Assembly: GCF_000716875.1 (NCBI RefSeq)
Contig: NZ_JNWQ01000017.1
Coordinates: forward strand, 25,473 to 89,472
Direction of reading: 5' to 3'
From: Streptomyces novaecaesareae
GTDB taxonomy: Bacteria > Actinomycetota > Actinomycetes > Streptomycetales > Streptomycetaceae
DNA length: 64,000 nt
Numbering within the stretch: the stretch's first letter is position 1; every line of letters starts with the position of its first letter. The position numbers and the translations under genes are program-made. The notes under the pieces were generated by a model. It saw only the letters and a program-made list of their open reading frames with translations, ran no database searches and was not told the DNA's origin. Positions 34,320-42,419 of this stretch are shown piece by piece.

Positions 34320-35495
34320 TTGAGCACCAGGACCACCTTGATCACGGGCATCGGCAGCCTGGTCACCAACGATCCCGGGCAGGGTGCCGGGCCGCTCGGC
34401 CTGCTGACCGACGCGGCCGTGGTGCTGGACGGCGCCACCGTCGCCTGGGTCGGCCCGGCGGCGCAGGCCCCGGCCGCGGACGAGCGCTTCGACGCCGAGG
34501 GCCGGGCCCTGCTGCCCGGCTTCGTCGACTCGCACGCCCACCTGGTGTTCGCGGGCGATCGCACCGCCGAGTTCAACGCCCGGATGTCCGGGCAGGCGTA
34601 CTCGGCGGGCGGCATCCGTACGACGGTCGCGGCCACCCGGGCGGCGAGCGATGCCGAACTGGACGCCAACGTGGCCGGGTTCGTCCGGGAGGCGCTGCGC
34701 CAGGGCACCACCACCATCGAGTGCAAGTCCGGCTACGGGCTGACGGTCGAGGACGAGGCGCGGGCGCTGCGGATCGCGGCGAAGCACACCCCGGAGACGA
34801 CGTACCTGGGCGCGCACGTGGTGGCGCCCGAGTACGCCGAGGACCCGGCCGGGTACGTCGACCTGGTGACCGGCGAGATGCTGGACGCCTGTGCGCCGCA
34901 CGCCCGTTGGGTCGACGTGTTCTGCGAGAAGGGCGCGTTCGACGGCGACCAGGCGCGGGCGGTCCTGACCGCCGGCATCGAGCGCGGCCTCACCCCCCGG
35001 GTGCACGCCAACCAGCTCACGTACGGGCCGGGCGTGCAGCTGGCGGTGGAGCTGGGGGCTGCGTCGGCGGACCACTGCACCCACCTGACGGACGAGGACG
35101 TGGCGGCGCTGGCGGGATCGGCGACGGTCGCGACGCTGCTGCCTGGGGCGGAGTTCTCGACGCGGGCCGAGTACCCGAGCGGGCGGCGGCTGCTGGACGC
35201 AGGCGCAACGGTGGCGCTGTCCACCGACTGCAACCCCGGCTCCAGTTTCACCAGTTCCATGGCCTTCTGCATCGCGGTCGCGGTACGGGAGATGGGCATG
35301 ACCCCCGACGAGGCTGTCTGGGCAGCGACAGCGGGCGGCGCCCACGCCCTGCGCCGCACCGACGTCGGCACCGTCACGGTCGGCGCCCGCGCCGACCTGC
35401 TCCTCTTGGAAGCCCCCTCCCACGTCCACCTGGCTTACCGCCCGGGCGTCCCCCTGACGGCCGCCGTCTGGCGCTCCGGCATCCGCGAGGTCTGA
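34320..35495 (+). CDS. hutI: Imidazolonepropionase
   Basis: 391 residues, amidohydrolase superfamily. Metal-binding HxH in [15 protein letters not shown], a substrate-binding [10 protein letters not shown] loop, [22 protein letters not shown] and the metal Asp in STDCNPGSS are all in place. It opens imidazolonepropionate to N-formimino-L-glutamate. The best start is a TTG at 34320, preceded by GGAAGG with 7 bases between; no ATG or GTG fits. Last gene of the hut operon, ended by a strong hairpin shared with the convergent methyltransferase gene. Confidence 0.95.
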   Translation: MSTRTTLITGIGSLVTNDPGQGAGPLGLLTDAAVVLDGATVAWVGPAAQAPAADERFDAEGRALLPGFVDSHAHLVFAGDRTAEFNARMSGQAYSAGGIRTTVAATRAASDAELDANVAGFVREALRQGTTTIECKSGYGLTVEDEARALRIAAKHTPETTYLGAHVVAPEYAEDPAGYVDLVTGEMLDACAPHARWVDVFCEKGAFDGDQARAVLTAGIERGLTPRVHANQLTYGPGVQLAVELGAASADHCTHLTDEDVAALAGSATVATLLPGAEFSTRAEYPSGRRLLDAGATVALSTDCNPGSSFTSSMAFCIAVAVREMGMTPDEAVWAATAGGAHALRRTDVGTVTVGARADLLLLEAPSHVHLAYRPGVPLTAAVWRSGIREV

Positions 35496-35506
35496 GCCCC
35501 TGATCG

Positions 35507-35544
35507 ACTTCGCCCCGTCGAGCCGATGCTCGACGGGGCGAAGT
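35507..35544. terminator. Bidirectional terminator between hutI and a methyltransferase gene
   Basis: A perfect 17-bp stem (ACTTCGCCCCGTCGAGC and its complement) with a 4-base loop fills most of the space between two convergent stops. Its 16-bp stem core recurs exactly at 42196-42234. Confidence 0.85.
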
Positions 35545-36264
35545 TCAGGACTGGCGGTAGGCGCGGACGAGCAGGGTGTCGGCAGCACGCGCACCCGGTC
35601 CGGCGGGAGGGAGCCGGTCGATGCTGATCTTCGTGAACCCCGACTCGTCCAACAGCTTCGTCCAGACGGTCTCCTGGAGAACCCATCGGCGCATGGTGGT
35701 CGTGGCACCGTCCGGGGTGCGGGCCGGAATGTCGGCGTGCTGGACGTCCGGCTCAGCGGGGGCCCCACCGAGGTAGTGGCCCAAGGTGGAGGCGGCCAGC
35801 AGTCCGCCCGGTCGCAGGGCGTGGGCAGCGGCCAGGAGGAGTCGTCGGGGGTCGGCGAAGTCGAGGCTGCCGAACACTGAGTAAATCACGTCGTACTCGG
35901 CCGGGTGTGCGTTCAGGTGCGCGGTCGCGTCGGCGTGCACCGTACGCAGACATGGCGCGAGGTGACCGTAGAGGTCACGCGCCATCGTGTGCTGAGCGGG
36001 CGAGGCGTCGATGGCGTCGACCCGGGCCGGAGCGTGGCGGGCGACGAGGTACGCCGCATGACGGGCGGCACCTGCGCCGAGGTCGGCCACGACGAGGCCG
36101 GTGACGTCTCCCAGCACCTCGACGCCTGGCCCGCCAGCCTGGGCCCAGACCCAGTGGAAGGCGCCGGGGACGCCCCGGTCCGTGTCGGCGCGGGCACGGC
36201 CGTAGTGGTGCCAGAGGTCTGGCGCGCCGGATTGGGCGGTTGATGTGGTCGTCACCCAGGCCAT
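35545..36264 (-). CDS. Class I SAM-dependent methyltransferase
   Basis: 239 residues with a Rossmann methyltransferase core: motif I VVADLGAGAARHAAYL, an acidic strand end VDAIDASPAQ, VHADATAHL, and the post-core YDVIYSVFGSLDFADP and ALRPGGLLAAS. It transfers a methyl group from S-adenosylmethionine; the substrate is unknown. It belongs to a group of streptomycete methyltransferases often found beside XRE/DUF397-type regulators, as here. Same strand as, but separated by a terminator from, the gene at 36364-36819. Confidence 0.85.
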   Translation of the reverse strand: MAWVTTTSTAQSGAPDLWHHYGRARADTDRGVPGAFHWVWAQAGGPGVEVLGDVTGLVVADLGAGAARHAAYLVARHAPARVDAIDASPAQHTMARDLYGHLAPCLRTVHADATAHLNAHPAEYDVIYSVFGSLDFADPRRLLLAAAHALRPGGLLAASTLGHYLGGAPAEPDVQHADIPARTPDGATTTMRRWVLQETVWTKLLDESGFTKISIDRLPPAGPGARAADTLLVRAYRQS

Positions 36265-36318
36265 CCTTGCGCCCGGTGTGGGTCGGCGCCGGGGTTTGAG
36301 AGAACTCCACTCTTGCGG

Positions 36319-36356
36319 GTTGCGGTGGCCCCGGGCGTGCCCGGGGCCACCGCAAC
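36319..36356. terminator. Terminator after the 36364-36819 gene
   Basis: A perfect 17-bp stem (GTTGCGGTGGCCCCGGG and its complement) with a 4-base loop lies 8 bases beyond the stop codon of the minus-strand gene. Confidence 0.8.
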
Positions 36357-36363
36357 TGCCCGG

Positions 36364-36819
36364 TCAGTGTGAGTCGCTGCCGGGGTGGCAGGGGCTGCAC
36401 TTGGCGGCATCCGCCCACAGGGGCAGGTCCACGTCCCAGCCGTCCGCTGCGATCAGCTGGGCGGTGCGCAGGACGGTGCCGTCGTCCTTGTACTCGACGG
36501 CCGGCACGTGGTGGAGGAAGTGGCCGTCGTTGTGCTTCTTGCACAACTCGGCGTAGGCGACAGTGTCCAGGATGATCGTGTGGACGCCGATGTCCACCAG
36601 CGAGCTGGGGCCGAGGCCCAGGTGCTCGCCGCGGTGGGCCATGGCGGTCAGCAGGTAGGCGTAGCCCTGGCCGAGGACGCGGGCGGCCATGATGGTGTCG
36701 TAGGGGTAGTCGCGCATCAGGAGGCCGATCTGCTTGTTCCACAGGTCGGCGGGGATGTGGTCGCACACGTTCCGGAGCGGGCCGACGATCGGGTCGGCGG
36801 GCGCAACTGCGGTTGCCAT
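36364..36819 (-). CDS. Conserved protein of unknown function
   Basis: 151 residues, soluble, alpha-helical. Notable conserved-looking parts are IPADLWNKQIGLLMRDYPY, VDIGVHTIILDTVAYAELC, HFLHHVPAVEYKDDG and a C-terminal CSPCHPG with two cysteines and a histidine. I recall similar proteins near XRE regulators in streptomycetes but know no function. The ATG at 36817-36819 is chosen because TCGGAGGAAC lies just upstream; the frame continues nine codons further without such a site. A strong terminator follows. Confidence 0.65.
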   Translation of the reverse strand: MATAVAPADPIVGPLRNVCDHIPADLWNKQIGLLMRDYPYDTIMAARVLGQGYAYLLTAMAHRGEHLGLGPSSLVDIGVHTIILDTVAYAELCKKHNDGHFLHHVPAVEYKDDGTVLRTAQLIAADGWDVDLPLWADAAKCSPCHPGSDSH

Positions 36820-36937
36820 GGTTCCTCCGACTGTTGGTGGGGGCACCTGGTGGGGCCGGGCGCTTCCCGGCTCCCCTGTGAAAGTTACGGACCAATTCAG
36901 TTACTGCTCAACGAAGTTGCGGAGAATTGCGGATTGC

Positions 36938-37786
36938 TCACCCCAGCGTGTCGATCGCGGTGGCGATCAGGGCACGGGCAGCACCGCCGTGAACGGCCAG
37001 GGCGGCGAAACGTGCGAACGCTTGTGAGTAGAGGGCGAGATCGCTGGGCGCCGTCACAGTCACCTGGGCCGACAGCAGCTCTACCCCGGCCTGGCGGTCG
37101 TCGAACAGATTGAACGTCTCCGTGGGCCACATGGTGCGGGCGGCCGTGAACGGGATGATGCCGAGCGAGATCGAAGGCATCGACATGACGTTGAGCAGAT
37201 GGCTGAGTTGTCCAGCCATCACCGTCTCGTCGCCGATTCGGTAGCGCAAAACAGACTCCTCGATGACCGCGACGAAGCGGCGCCCCCCTTCGAAAACCAC
37301 GTTGGATCGGGCGAGCCGGGCCTCGACGGCGTCCGCCACGTCATCCGGGGTCTGGCGGACGTCGGCCACCCTGCGTAGCAGGGCGCCGGCGTACTCCCGG
37401 GTCTGCAAGGCGCCGGGGATGACGCGGGAGGAGTAGGCGCGGAAGTGGCGGGTGCGTGAATAGAGGGGCACCCGGGCTTCTTGGGCGTGGCGCAGTCCGG
37501 TCCGGGTGATGCGTCTCCATTCGACGTACAGGGAGTCCGCTGCCCTGTTGGAGGCGATCAGATCGGGTGCCTGCCCGTCGGCGCCGCAGGCTCGGCACCA
37601 CGCGCGAATGTCCGAGTCTGAGGGGGCGGCCTTGGCGTTCAGGATGCGGGAGGTTTTGGCGGGGTGCCATCCGCAGAAGGTGGACAGTTCCCTGCCCTTC
37701 AGTCCAGCGTTCCGCATCAGCTCGCCGAGGCGGGTGGCGAGGGCCGCGCGAGCTGTCTGGACACTGGAGGACGGGGAGATCGACAT
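36938..37786 (-). CDS. XRE-family regulator with DUF5753 domain
   Basis: 282 residues. The N-terminal helix-turn-helix (about 12-75, LGELMRNAGLKGRELSTFCGWHPAKTSRI in part) is followed by the DUF5753 ligand/partner domain (about 95-275) with VPLYSRTRHFRAYSS, PGALQTREYAGALL and FVAVIEESVLRYRIG. Such regulators usually pair with DUF397 or DUF6879 proteins and modulate development or secondary metabolism. The ATG at 37786 is supported by the start of the HTH; the frame upstream is only the shadow of the next gene. It forms a unit with the DUF6879 gene upstream. Confidence 0.87.
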   Translation of the reverse strand: MSISPSSSVQTARAALATRLGELMRNAGLKGRELSTFCGWHPAKTSRILNAKAAPSDSDIRAWCRACGADGQAPDLIASNRAADSLYVEWRRITRTGLRHAQEARVPLYSRTRHFRAYSSRVIPGALQTREYAGALLRRVADVRQTPDDVADAVEARLARSNVVFEGGRRFVAVIEESVLRYRIGDETVMAGQLSHLLNVMSMPSISLGIIPFTAARTMWPTETFNLFDDRQAGVELLSAQVTVTAPSDLALYSQAFARFAALAVHGGAARALIATAIDTLG

Positions 37787-37814
37787 CGTCGCAGGGGCTC
37801 GAAACTGACGGTGG

Positions 37815-38339
37815 TCAGATGCTGAACTGCTCGTGGGGTACGGCCCGTTGCCAGACCGCCTCGAACGCGGTGGCGCACAGCAGGGCCACCGCAGGGTCGT
37901 CGCTGAAGGACGGCCCAGCACTTTCCCCGTCGCCGGTGAAGTGGTTGAACCGCACCAACTCACCATCGAACAGCCAGAAATCGCAGCCCGGCAGGGCGAG
38001 ATCCGCTGCCTGCCGCCGCGGCAGCCAGCGGATCTGCTCACCTGCGGCGATGTTGGTGAACGTCCCGGAGTGCTCAAACCGGATGTACTCCGAGACCGGC
38101 TCGGACACGATCCGGGCACGCCGAACCTCGACACCCCGGCCTACGGTCTCCTCGATCAGCGTTAGCCACGGACGCCACCAGGACGCACGGTCGGCCGGGT
38201 CGTACCGGAAGCCGTCCTGCCAGGCCGAGAACGCCTCAGCCTCCTTCACCACGCTGTAGGAGTCGCGCATCTCCAGGTGAACCGCGCTGGAGCGCGCAGC
38301 AGCCAACTGCTCAGCGAACGTCGGCACCTTCGGCGGCAT
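37815..38339 (-). CDS. DUF6879-family protein
   Basis: 174 residues. The pattern HLEMRDSYSVVKEAEAF, then RRARIVSEPVSEYIRFEH, WLPRRQAADLALPGCDFWLFD and VRFNHFTGDGE is that of DUF6879 proteins, which occur next to XRE/DUF5753 regulators in streptomycetes and seem to be their partners. Biochemical role unknown. It overlaps the end of the small gene upstream by 29 bases and is followed by the XRE gene 28 bases later, so the three are probably co-transcribed. Confidence 0.8.
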   Translation of the reverse strand: MPPKVPTFAEQLAAARSSAVHLEMRDSYSVVKEAEAFSAWQDGFRYDPADRASWWRPWLTLIEETVGRGVEVRRARIVSEPVSEYIRFEHSGTFTNIAAGEQIRWLPRRQAADLALPGCDFWLFDGELVRFNHFTGDGESAGPSFSDDPAVALLCATAFEAVWQRAVPHEQFSI

Positions 38340-38553
38340 CGCATGCTCTCCTCAAGATCGGCACCATGCGGGACGGCAACCGGACCACATCCTCCGAATC
38401 GGGGATGCTCCCGGTCTCCCGGCATTTGGCGCGCAGCTTCTCGGTGGCCTTCCAACCCTGCACGACGATCTCGTCAGCTTTGTCGTCGTACCAGACGGTC
38501 GGGCACTCGTCGTCCCCGGTGTTGGGGTCGATCCCGATGAACCGTAGTGCCAT
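38311..38553 (-). CDS. Small protein encoded with a DUF6879/XRE pair
   Basis: 80 residues, acidic N-terminal half (GIDPNTGDDECPTVWYDDKA) and basic C-terminal half; no membrane segment. The ATG at 38551-38553 follows GGGGAGA. Its end overlaps the start of the DUF6879 gene, indicating translational coupling. I recall similar small proteins of about 80-110 residues in these regulator clusters but no known function. Confidence 0.7.
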   Translation of the reverse strand: MALRFIGIDPNTGDDECPTVWYDDKADEIVVQGWKATEKLRAKCRETGSIPDSEDVVRLPSRMVPILRRACDAAEGADVR

Positions 38554-38671
38554 GCCAGTCTCCCCTTGCAACTCGGTTGCGTGGATTTGCATGACGGTTC
38601 CCGGTTGAGCAGCTGTCGTCAAGAGCGCGTACTCCGCGTGCAGTTGCGACCCCTCGGCCACATCTGATTTG

Positions 38672-38706
38672 CCGGCGGCCTCTTGCTTCCCGCAAGAGGC
38701 CGCCGG
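38672..38706. terminator. Terminator beyond a DUF397 remnant
   Basis: A perfect 15-bp stem (CCGGCGGCCTCTTGC and its complement, 5-base loop) lies 11 bases downstream of the DUF397 remnant's stop on the minus strand. It was presumably the terminator of the former full gene. Confidence 0.7.
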
Positions 38707-38716
38707 AACGATTCGC

Positions 38717-38782
38717 TCAGCGCTTGGCCGTGAGGTGGTCGAACTCGCCAGCCTTGGCACCTCGTAGGAACGCGTCGAACTT
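38717..38782 (-). pseudogene. 3' remnant of a DUF397 gene
   Basis: Read on the minus strand, the last 21 codons give KFDAFLRGAKAGEFDHLTAK followed by Arg and stop. This is the conserved C-terminus of DUF397 proteins, such as the intact one at 42420-42620 (ADFLQGAKVGEFDHLT). Homology stops abruptly at about 38783, where the sequence switches to a fragment of a different gene on the other strand. Confidence 0.7.
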
Positions 38783-38787
38783 AAGGC

Positions 38788-38937
38788 GATCTCATCGCCC
38801 TGCTCGCTCTCGCGATCGCCACCGTGGCCCTCGGCGTCCTCGCGACCTTCAGGATGCCCCGCCCCGAGGAACGCGACGAGCAGAACCGAAACACGCGAAG
38901 GCCCTCGCCCACCCAGGGCGAGGGCCTCGCGGGTTGA
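38788..38937 (+). pseudogene. Truncated copy of a small membrane-protein gene
   Basis: The frame reads DLIALLALAIATVALGVLAT then FRMPRPEERDEQ, closely matching residues 9-41 of the 42-residue protein at 44376-44504 (LIALLAIAIAIATVALGAVAT, KMPRREERDERQ). The first eight codons and the ribosome site are missing, and the frame runs past the original stop through the terminator. It abuts the DUF397 remnant, marking a recombination joint at about 38784-38787. Confidence 0.7.
38899..38927. terminator. Stem-loop in the small-membrane-protein remnant
   Basis: A perfect 12-bp stem, AGGCCCTCGCCC and GGGCGAGGGCCT, with loop ACCCA, directly after the end of the similarity to the small membrane protein. 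Confidence 0.65.
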
Positions 38938-39008
38938 CCAGCAGCGTCCGGCCCGCTACGCGGTCCGCCGCCCGGCCCGAGGAACCGGGCCGGACGGGCT
39001 TGTCGGCG

Positions 39009-39572
39009 TCAGTGCGACCAGTACGGGTCGTCGACTGTCGCGCAGTCGGCGGCGTAGTTCAGCGGTCCCCGGACGAACCCGCCGTTGCCGTTGTTGTCGG
39101 TGGTGTCGGTGACATCGGTCAGGGTGGCCCGGACCTCGGCACAACCGTTGACACCCACGGCGAACCAGAGGCCGAACCCCTGGCCCCTCACCTCCACCGA
39201 GCCCTTGTTGCGTTCGACCGCGTAGCCCTTGCCCGTCCAGAGCGCCTGGACGGCGTCGAGCGGCTCCCGATCGTGCGTAGGGGCGATCCGGACCCGGGCC
39301 GCCTGTCTGGCGATCATCTCCGTCCGGCCCGTCCTCCTGCAGCCGGACGTACCGCAGAACCCGGTCAGGTCGGGATCGCTCTCGTACTTCGGCTCGGCCC
39401 ACTGGAGCCCCGGGTGGAAGACCCCCGCGACGTCGGCGAGTTCGGCCTCGATGCGGTGCTGTGCCCGGTCGACCGGCACGGTGGGCTGCTCGGGCTCCGG
39501 CCAGGCGTACCAGCCGACCAGGAGCGCCAGCAGCACCCCCGGCACGCCCACACGCCATACCGTCGCCTTCAC
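39009..39572 (-). CDS. Membrane-anchored or secreted protein of unknown function in a WXG100/DUF1023 operon
   Basis: 187 residues. One N-terminal hydrophobic segment (about 8-24) could be a membrane anchor or signal peptide. The remaining extracytoplasmic part has five cysteines (possible disulfides), including CGTSGC. The GTG start overlaps the stop of the DUF1023 hydrolase gene (GTGA), so the two are translationally coupled. The partner arrangement would fit a periplasmic/immunity-like or accessory protein for the hydrolase, but nothing in the sequence proves that. Confidence 0.65.
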   Translation of the reverse strand: MKATVWRVGVPGVLLALLVGWYAWPEPEQPTVPVDRAQHRIEAELADVAGVFHPGLQWAEPKYESDPDLTGFCGTSGCRRTGRTEMIARQAARVRIAPTHDREPLDAVQALWTGKGYAVERNKGSVEVRGQGFGLWFAVGVNGCAEVRATLTDVTDTTDNNGNGGFVRGPLNYAADCATVDDPYWSH

Positions 39573-41314
39573 CTCGGGTCCTCCCTGGTGATCGTGTTCC
39601 CGTGGCCGCTCACGATCTTCCCGATGTTGGGGAGCGAGTCGCCGCCCTTGCCGTGCTTCCCGAAGTAGTTGTCATGGGAGTCGGTGACGGTCCCGTCGGC
39701 CACCGAGAAGCGCTGCCCGCCGAAGGTCTCGCTCGCCGGGTCCGTGCCGTGCCACGACCCGTCGGGATTCGTGATCGCCTCGACCGCGGCCCAGCCGGGA
39801 ATGAGCATCCCGGGGGACGGCGCGTCCGCGACGGGATCGTACTTGGCCGTGCCGACGTACACGTGGTCCGCGCCGATCCCGAGCTGCGTCGCCTTGTCCA
39901 CGCCGACACCCGGGCTGCCGACCAGGACGATGTCGTCGACGGGCAGGCCACCGGGGTGCTGGGTCGCCTTCCCGACCACCAGGGAGCCGTAGCTGTGCCC
40001 CTGCGCGGTCATGTGGGCCGGCTCGCCCTCGTGGGTGGCCCGCAGACCGGTGAGGAACTTGTTGTACGCGGCCCCGCCCTCCTCCGCCCGGTCCTGCATG
40101 AGCACCGAGGGGCCGTCCAGTTGCGGCGCGTCGTATCCCAGCCAGAACACCGACGCGACGCTCGGCGTCTCCTTGTGGTCGATCGCGCTCGACACCGCAG
40201 CGTCGTAGATGCGCTTCGCCGTCATGGCGTCGCCCCCACCGACGCCGGACACGGTGCTGTTCAGCCCGGGCACCAGCGAGGAGACGTTCTTCGCCTTGTC
40301 CGGGTCGCCCCAGGAGATGATCGCGCGGCCCTGCCCCTGATCACCGATTCCCAGCAGCAGCAGCGGCGGGTTGGAGCCCGGCCCGCCAAGACCATTGTCC
40401 ACTTTGCCGTCGAGCCGGTCCTGAATGGACTGGAAGCCGTCGAGCTTCTCCTTCAGGGCGTCGCGCTTGGCCTTCCACTCCGTGTAGGCGGGGTTCGGGC
40501 GGATGAACCTGCCGGTACCCACGGTGGCGGCCGGCGCGGGGCCGAGGTCGGCGAGCTGGCGCTTGCGGTCCTGGATCAGGTTCTTCAGGTTGGTCCGGTT
40601 GGCGTCGTTCCGGGCGGCGGCGGGGATGCCGTCGAGGTTGCCGATCTGGTCCGGGTGGTTGAGGATCATGCGGTGCTGCTGCTCGTCGGTCAGGCTGTTC
40701 CACCAGGCCTTGACGCTGTTCGGGTCGGTGCCGGCGGCGGGGGCCTGCTGGAGCGCGTTCGCGGCGTCCGTGTCGGCCTTCGCGGTGGCGGAGTCCAGAC
40801 CGGTGCCGCTGCTCGCATTGGTGGCCAGGTGGGCGAGCCGGGCGTTGATGGTCTGGTCCGCGTGGTCGGCCTCGTTGAGGGCGGCCGTGATCCGGTCCTG
40901 GATCTGCTTGGCCTGCTCGTCGGCGTCCTTGCCGGCGAAGTTCGCGGAGTTGGGGTCCTTGTCCCAGGTGATCCCGCCGTCGGGGGCCACCGTCATCTTG
41001 TGGGTCTTGGCGTCGTCGAGGGCGCTGATCAGGTGCGCCTGGGCGGCGGCGAAGCCGTCGTAGGCGTCCTGGAGGGCCCGGCTGACGAGTCCGATCTCCT
41101 GCTGGGCGGCCTGGAGTTCGTTGTGCAGGTTCTGGATCCGGGTGTTGGCGTGGCCGGCGGCCGTCCCGGTCCACTCGGAGTGGCTCAGCCGGTCGACGAC
41201 CTCGTGCTGCCAGTTCTCGACGTGCTGGCCGAAGGCGGTGGCGAGGGTGTCGAAGGCGTTCTTCGCGCTGGTGATGCCGATGACGTCCGCGTCGTGCAGG
41301 GTCTTGATGTCCAT
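39569..41314 (-). CDS. WXG100-like domain fused to a DUF1023 alpha/beta-hydrolase
   Basis: 581 residues. The N-terminal helical hairpin (about 10-105) contains a central WTG turn (SEWTGTAAGHA), as in ESX/type VII secretion substrates. A coiled-coil linker follows (about 130-300). The C-terminal DUF1023 hydrolase domain (about 330-560) has the nucleophile elbow GHSYGS and an upstream WLGYDAP motif, with the likely acid and base in YDPVADAP and GHGN. It is probably a secreted enzyme or polymorphic-toxin-like protein. A separate small WXG100-type gene lies just upstream. Confidence 0.82.
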   Translation of the reverse strand: MDIKTLHDADVIGITSAKNAFDTLATAFGQHVENWQHEVVDRLSHSEWTGTAAGHANTRIQNLHNELQAAQQEIGLVSRALQDAYDGFAAAQAHLISALDDAKTHKMTVAPDGGITWDKDPNSANFAGKDADEQAKQIQDRITAALNEADHADQTINARLAHLATNASSGTGLDSATAKADTDAANALQQAPAAGTDPNSVKAWWNSLTDEQQHRMILNHPDQIGNLDGIPAAARNDANRTNLKNLIQDRKRQLADLGPAPAATVGTGRFIRPNPAYTEWKAKRDALKEKLDGFQSIQDRLDGKVDNGLGGPGSNPPLLLLGIGDQGQGRAIISWGDPDKAKNVSSLVPGLNSTVSGVGGGDAMTAKRIYDAAVSSAIDHKETPSVASVFWLGYDAPQLDGPSVLMQDRAEEGGAAYNKFLTGLRATHEGEPAHMTAQGHSYGSLVVGKATQHPGGLPVDDIVLVGSPGVGVDKATQLGIGADHVYVGTAKYDPVADAPSPGMLIPGWAAVEAITNPDGSWHGTDPASETFGGQRFSVADGTVTDSHDNYFGKHGKGGDSLPNIGKIVSGHGNTITREDPR

Positions 41315-41317
41315 GGG

Positions 41318-41725
41318 TTACTCGGCCGCCTTCGCGCTGCGGGGCTTGACCGGGCCGGGGACGAAGGTGGTGTCGAAGGGGTCCGGCTCCGACCCGTTCG
41401 AGGCGGGTGCGTTCGGGTTCCGCATGCTGTTGTGGGCGTTCTGCTCGGCCTGCCGGTAGTAGGCGGCGGAGGTGCCGAGCTTGGTGCCGACGTCGCCCAT
41501 GTCGCCGCCGAGCTTGTCCAGCAGGGTCTTCCAGTTGGTGCCGCAGTTCTGGATGGCACCGGCGGTGAGCCAGCCCTTGAGGCCTCCGGCGGCCTGGTTG
41601 CACGGGTCGGTGAGCTTCGCTGTCTCGCCCGGTATGAGGCCGCCTATGTGTTGTGCGCTCTGTCCGCAGCCGTCCAGTTCGGCCGGCTTGACCTTGAACT
41701 CCAAGCCCGCGTCAGGATCTGCCAT
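41318..41725 (-). CDS. WXG100-type small protein
   Basis: 135 residues. Two helical segments (about 15-35 and 60-98) flank NWKTLLDKLGGDMGDVG. The fold and length match actinobacterial WXG100/ESAT-6-like partners, although the exact W-x-G is not kept: the central region has LKGWLTAGAIQNCGTNWK instead. The tail is Pro/Asn-rich and disordered. The stop is 3 bases before the ATG of the DUF1023 gene, so both are one transcription unit and may be secreted as a pair. Confidence 0.7.
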   Translation of the reverse strand: MADPDAGLEFKVKPAELDGCGQSAQHIGGLIPGETAKLTDPCNQAAGGLKGWLTAGAIQNCGTNWKTLLDKLGGDMGDVGTKLGTSAAYYRQAEQNAHNSMRNPNAPASNGSEPDPFDTTFVPGPVKPRSAKAAE

Positions 41726-41917
41726 GCTTCGTTTCCCCCGTCAGATCCGGACCGAGTGGTTGATGGGTCGGTCCGAGATGATCAAAAACTGACAACGAAT
41801 GTTAACGTGTTGTTAGCTTGACTCCGTCGGGGATATTGGTTCTCGGCTGTACGTGATCACGGTGGTGCGTCAGTCTCGCGGGCATACGAGACCTGTGTGA
41901 CTGGCGAGGAGTGAGAG

Positions 41918-42097
41918 ATGCCGGCGCGTCCCCGTTCGGGCGTCGAGGTACCGGCGCTGACCGCGCGGATAGCGCGTGCCGGCAACCCTGTCGGCGTGAC
42001 GGCGATGTGGGTGCGGGATCGACTGGACGGCCCGTGGATCGACGAGGACTTCGCCGACCGGTACCCGCGTGACGGGCGTCCCAGGGCCGCCCCGGCT
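41918..42097 (+). pseudogene. N-terminal remnant of an IS1182-like transposase gene
   Basis: The first 60 codons read VPALTARIARAGNPVGVTAMWVRDRL-type sequence followed by DEDFADRYPRDGRP. This is the recognisable beginning of IS1182-family transposases (ordinarily continuing into a ...PRDGRPxxSPxQLA... segment). Similarity ends at about 42097, and the DDE catalytic region is missing. No inverted terminal repeats were found. It is a decayed insertion sequence in the mosaic region. Confidence 0.6.
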
Positions 42098-42195
42098 TCG
42101 ACCGGTTCGGCCTCACGGTCGGACCCGGGAGCCACGCCGTGCGGCTGGACGGCCCGGAGAACCCGGTGCCACTCCGAGGCTGAGTCGTTCCGTCG

Positions 42196-42234
42196 CTTCG
42201 CCCCGTCGAGCTCATTCGGCTCGACGGGGCGAAG
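42196..42234. repeat. Hairpin identical in stem to the hutI terminator
   Basis: CTTCGCCCCGTCGAGC and its exact complement, with a 7-base loop. The 16-bp stem equals that of the terminator at 35507-35544. Here it lies beside truncated gene pieces, not after an intact gene, so it was probably carried in with the neighbouring fragment. Confidence 0.6.
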
Positions 42235-42240
42235 GCCTGC

Positions 42241-42392
42241 TCATTCCACGCCCGACGACCTTTGCAGGAAGTCCAGTTCGTGCCGCAGCAGCTGCTCTGT
42301 CGCCGCCTCGTCGGTCGGCCGGTGCCCGGCGCCGCGCAGCGGCAGGACCTCGTGCGAGCGGCCGGCGGCGAGCAGGGCACTGGAGAGCCGTC
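42241..42392 (-). pseudogene. 3'-end copy of an S9 peptidase gene (relic A)
   Basis: Read on the minus strand it is an uninterrupted frame: LSSALLAAGRSHEVLPLRG, then AGHRPTDEAATEQLLRHELD, then FLQRSSGVE and stop. This matches the last 50 residues of the intact S9 peptidase at 50958-52979 at well over 80% of bases by eye. It lacks the catalytic Ser and everything upstream. It is adjacent to the DUF397/XRE pair. Confidence 0.75.
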
Positions 42393-42419
42393 TGAGCAGA
42401 GGGGCGACGTGCTGTCCGC

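Noticed and set aside
38311..38760. 149-codon frame extending the small protein gene upstream
   Set aside because: The upstream part reads through a terminator stem and a DUF397 remnant on the same strand; the ATG at 38553 has a ribosome site.
42241..42400. Relic A considered as a separate small gene
   Set aside because: No start codon with ribosome site; it is only the tail end of an S9 peptidase and lacks its catalytic Ser.
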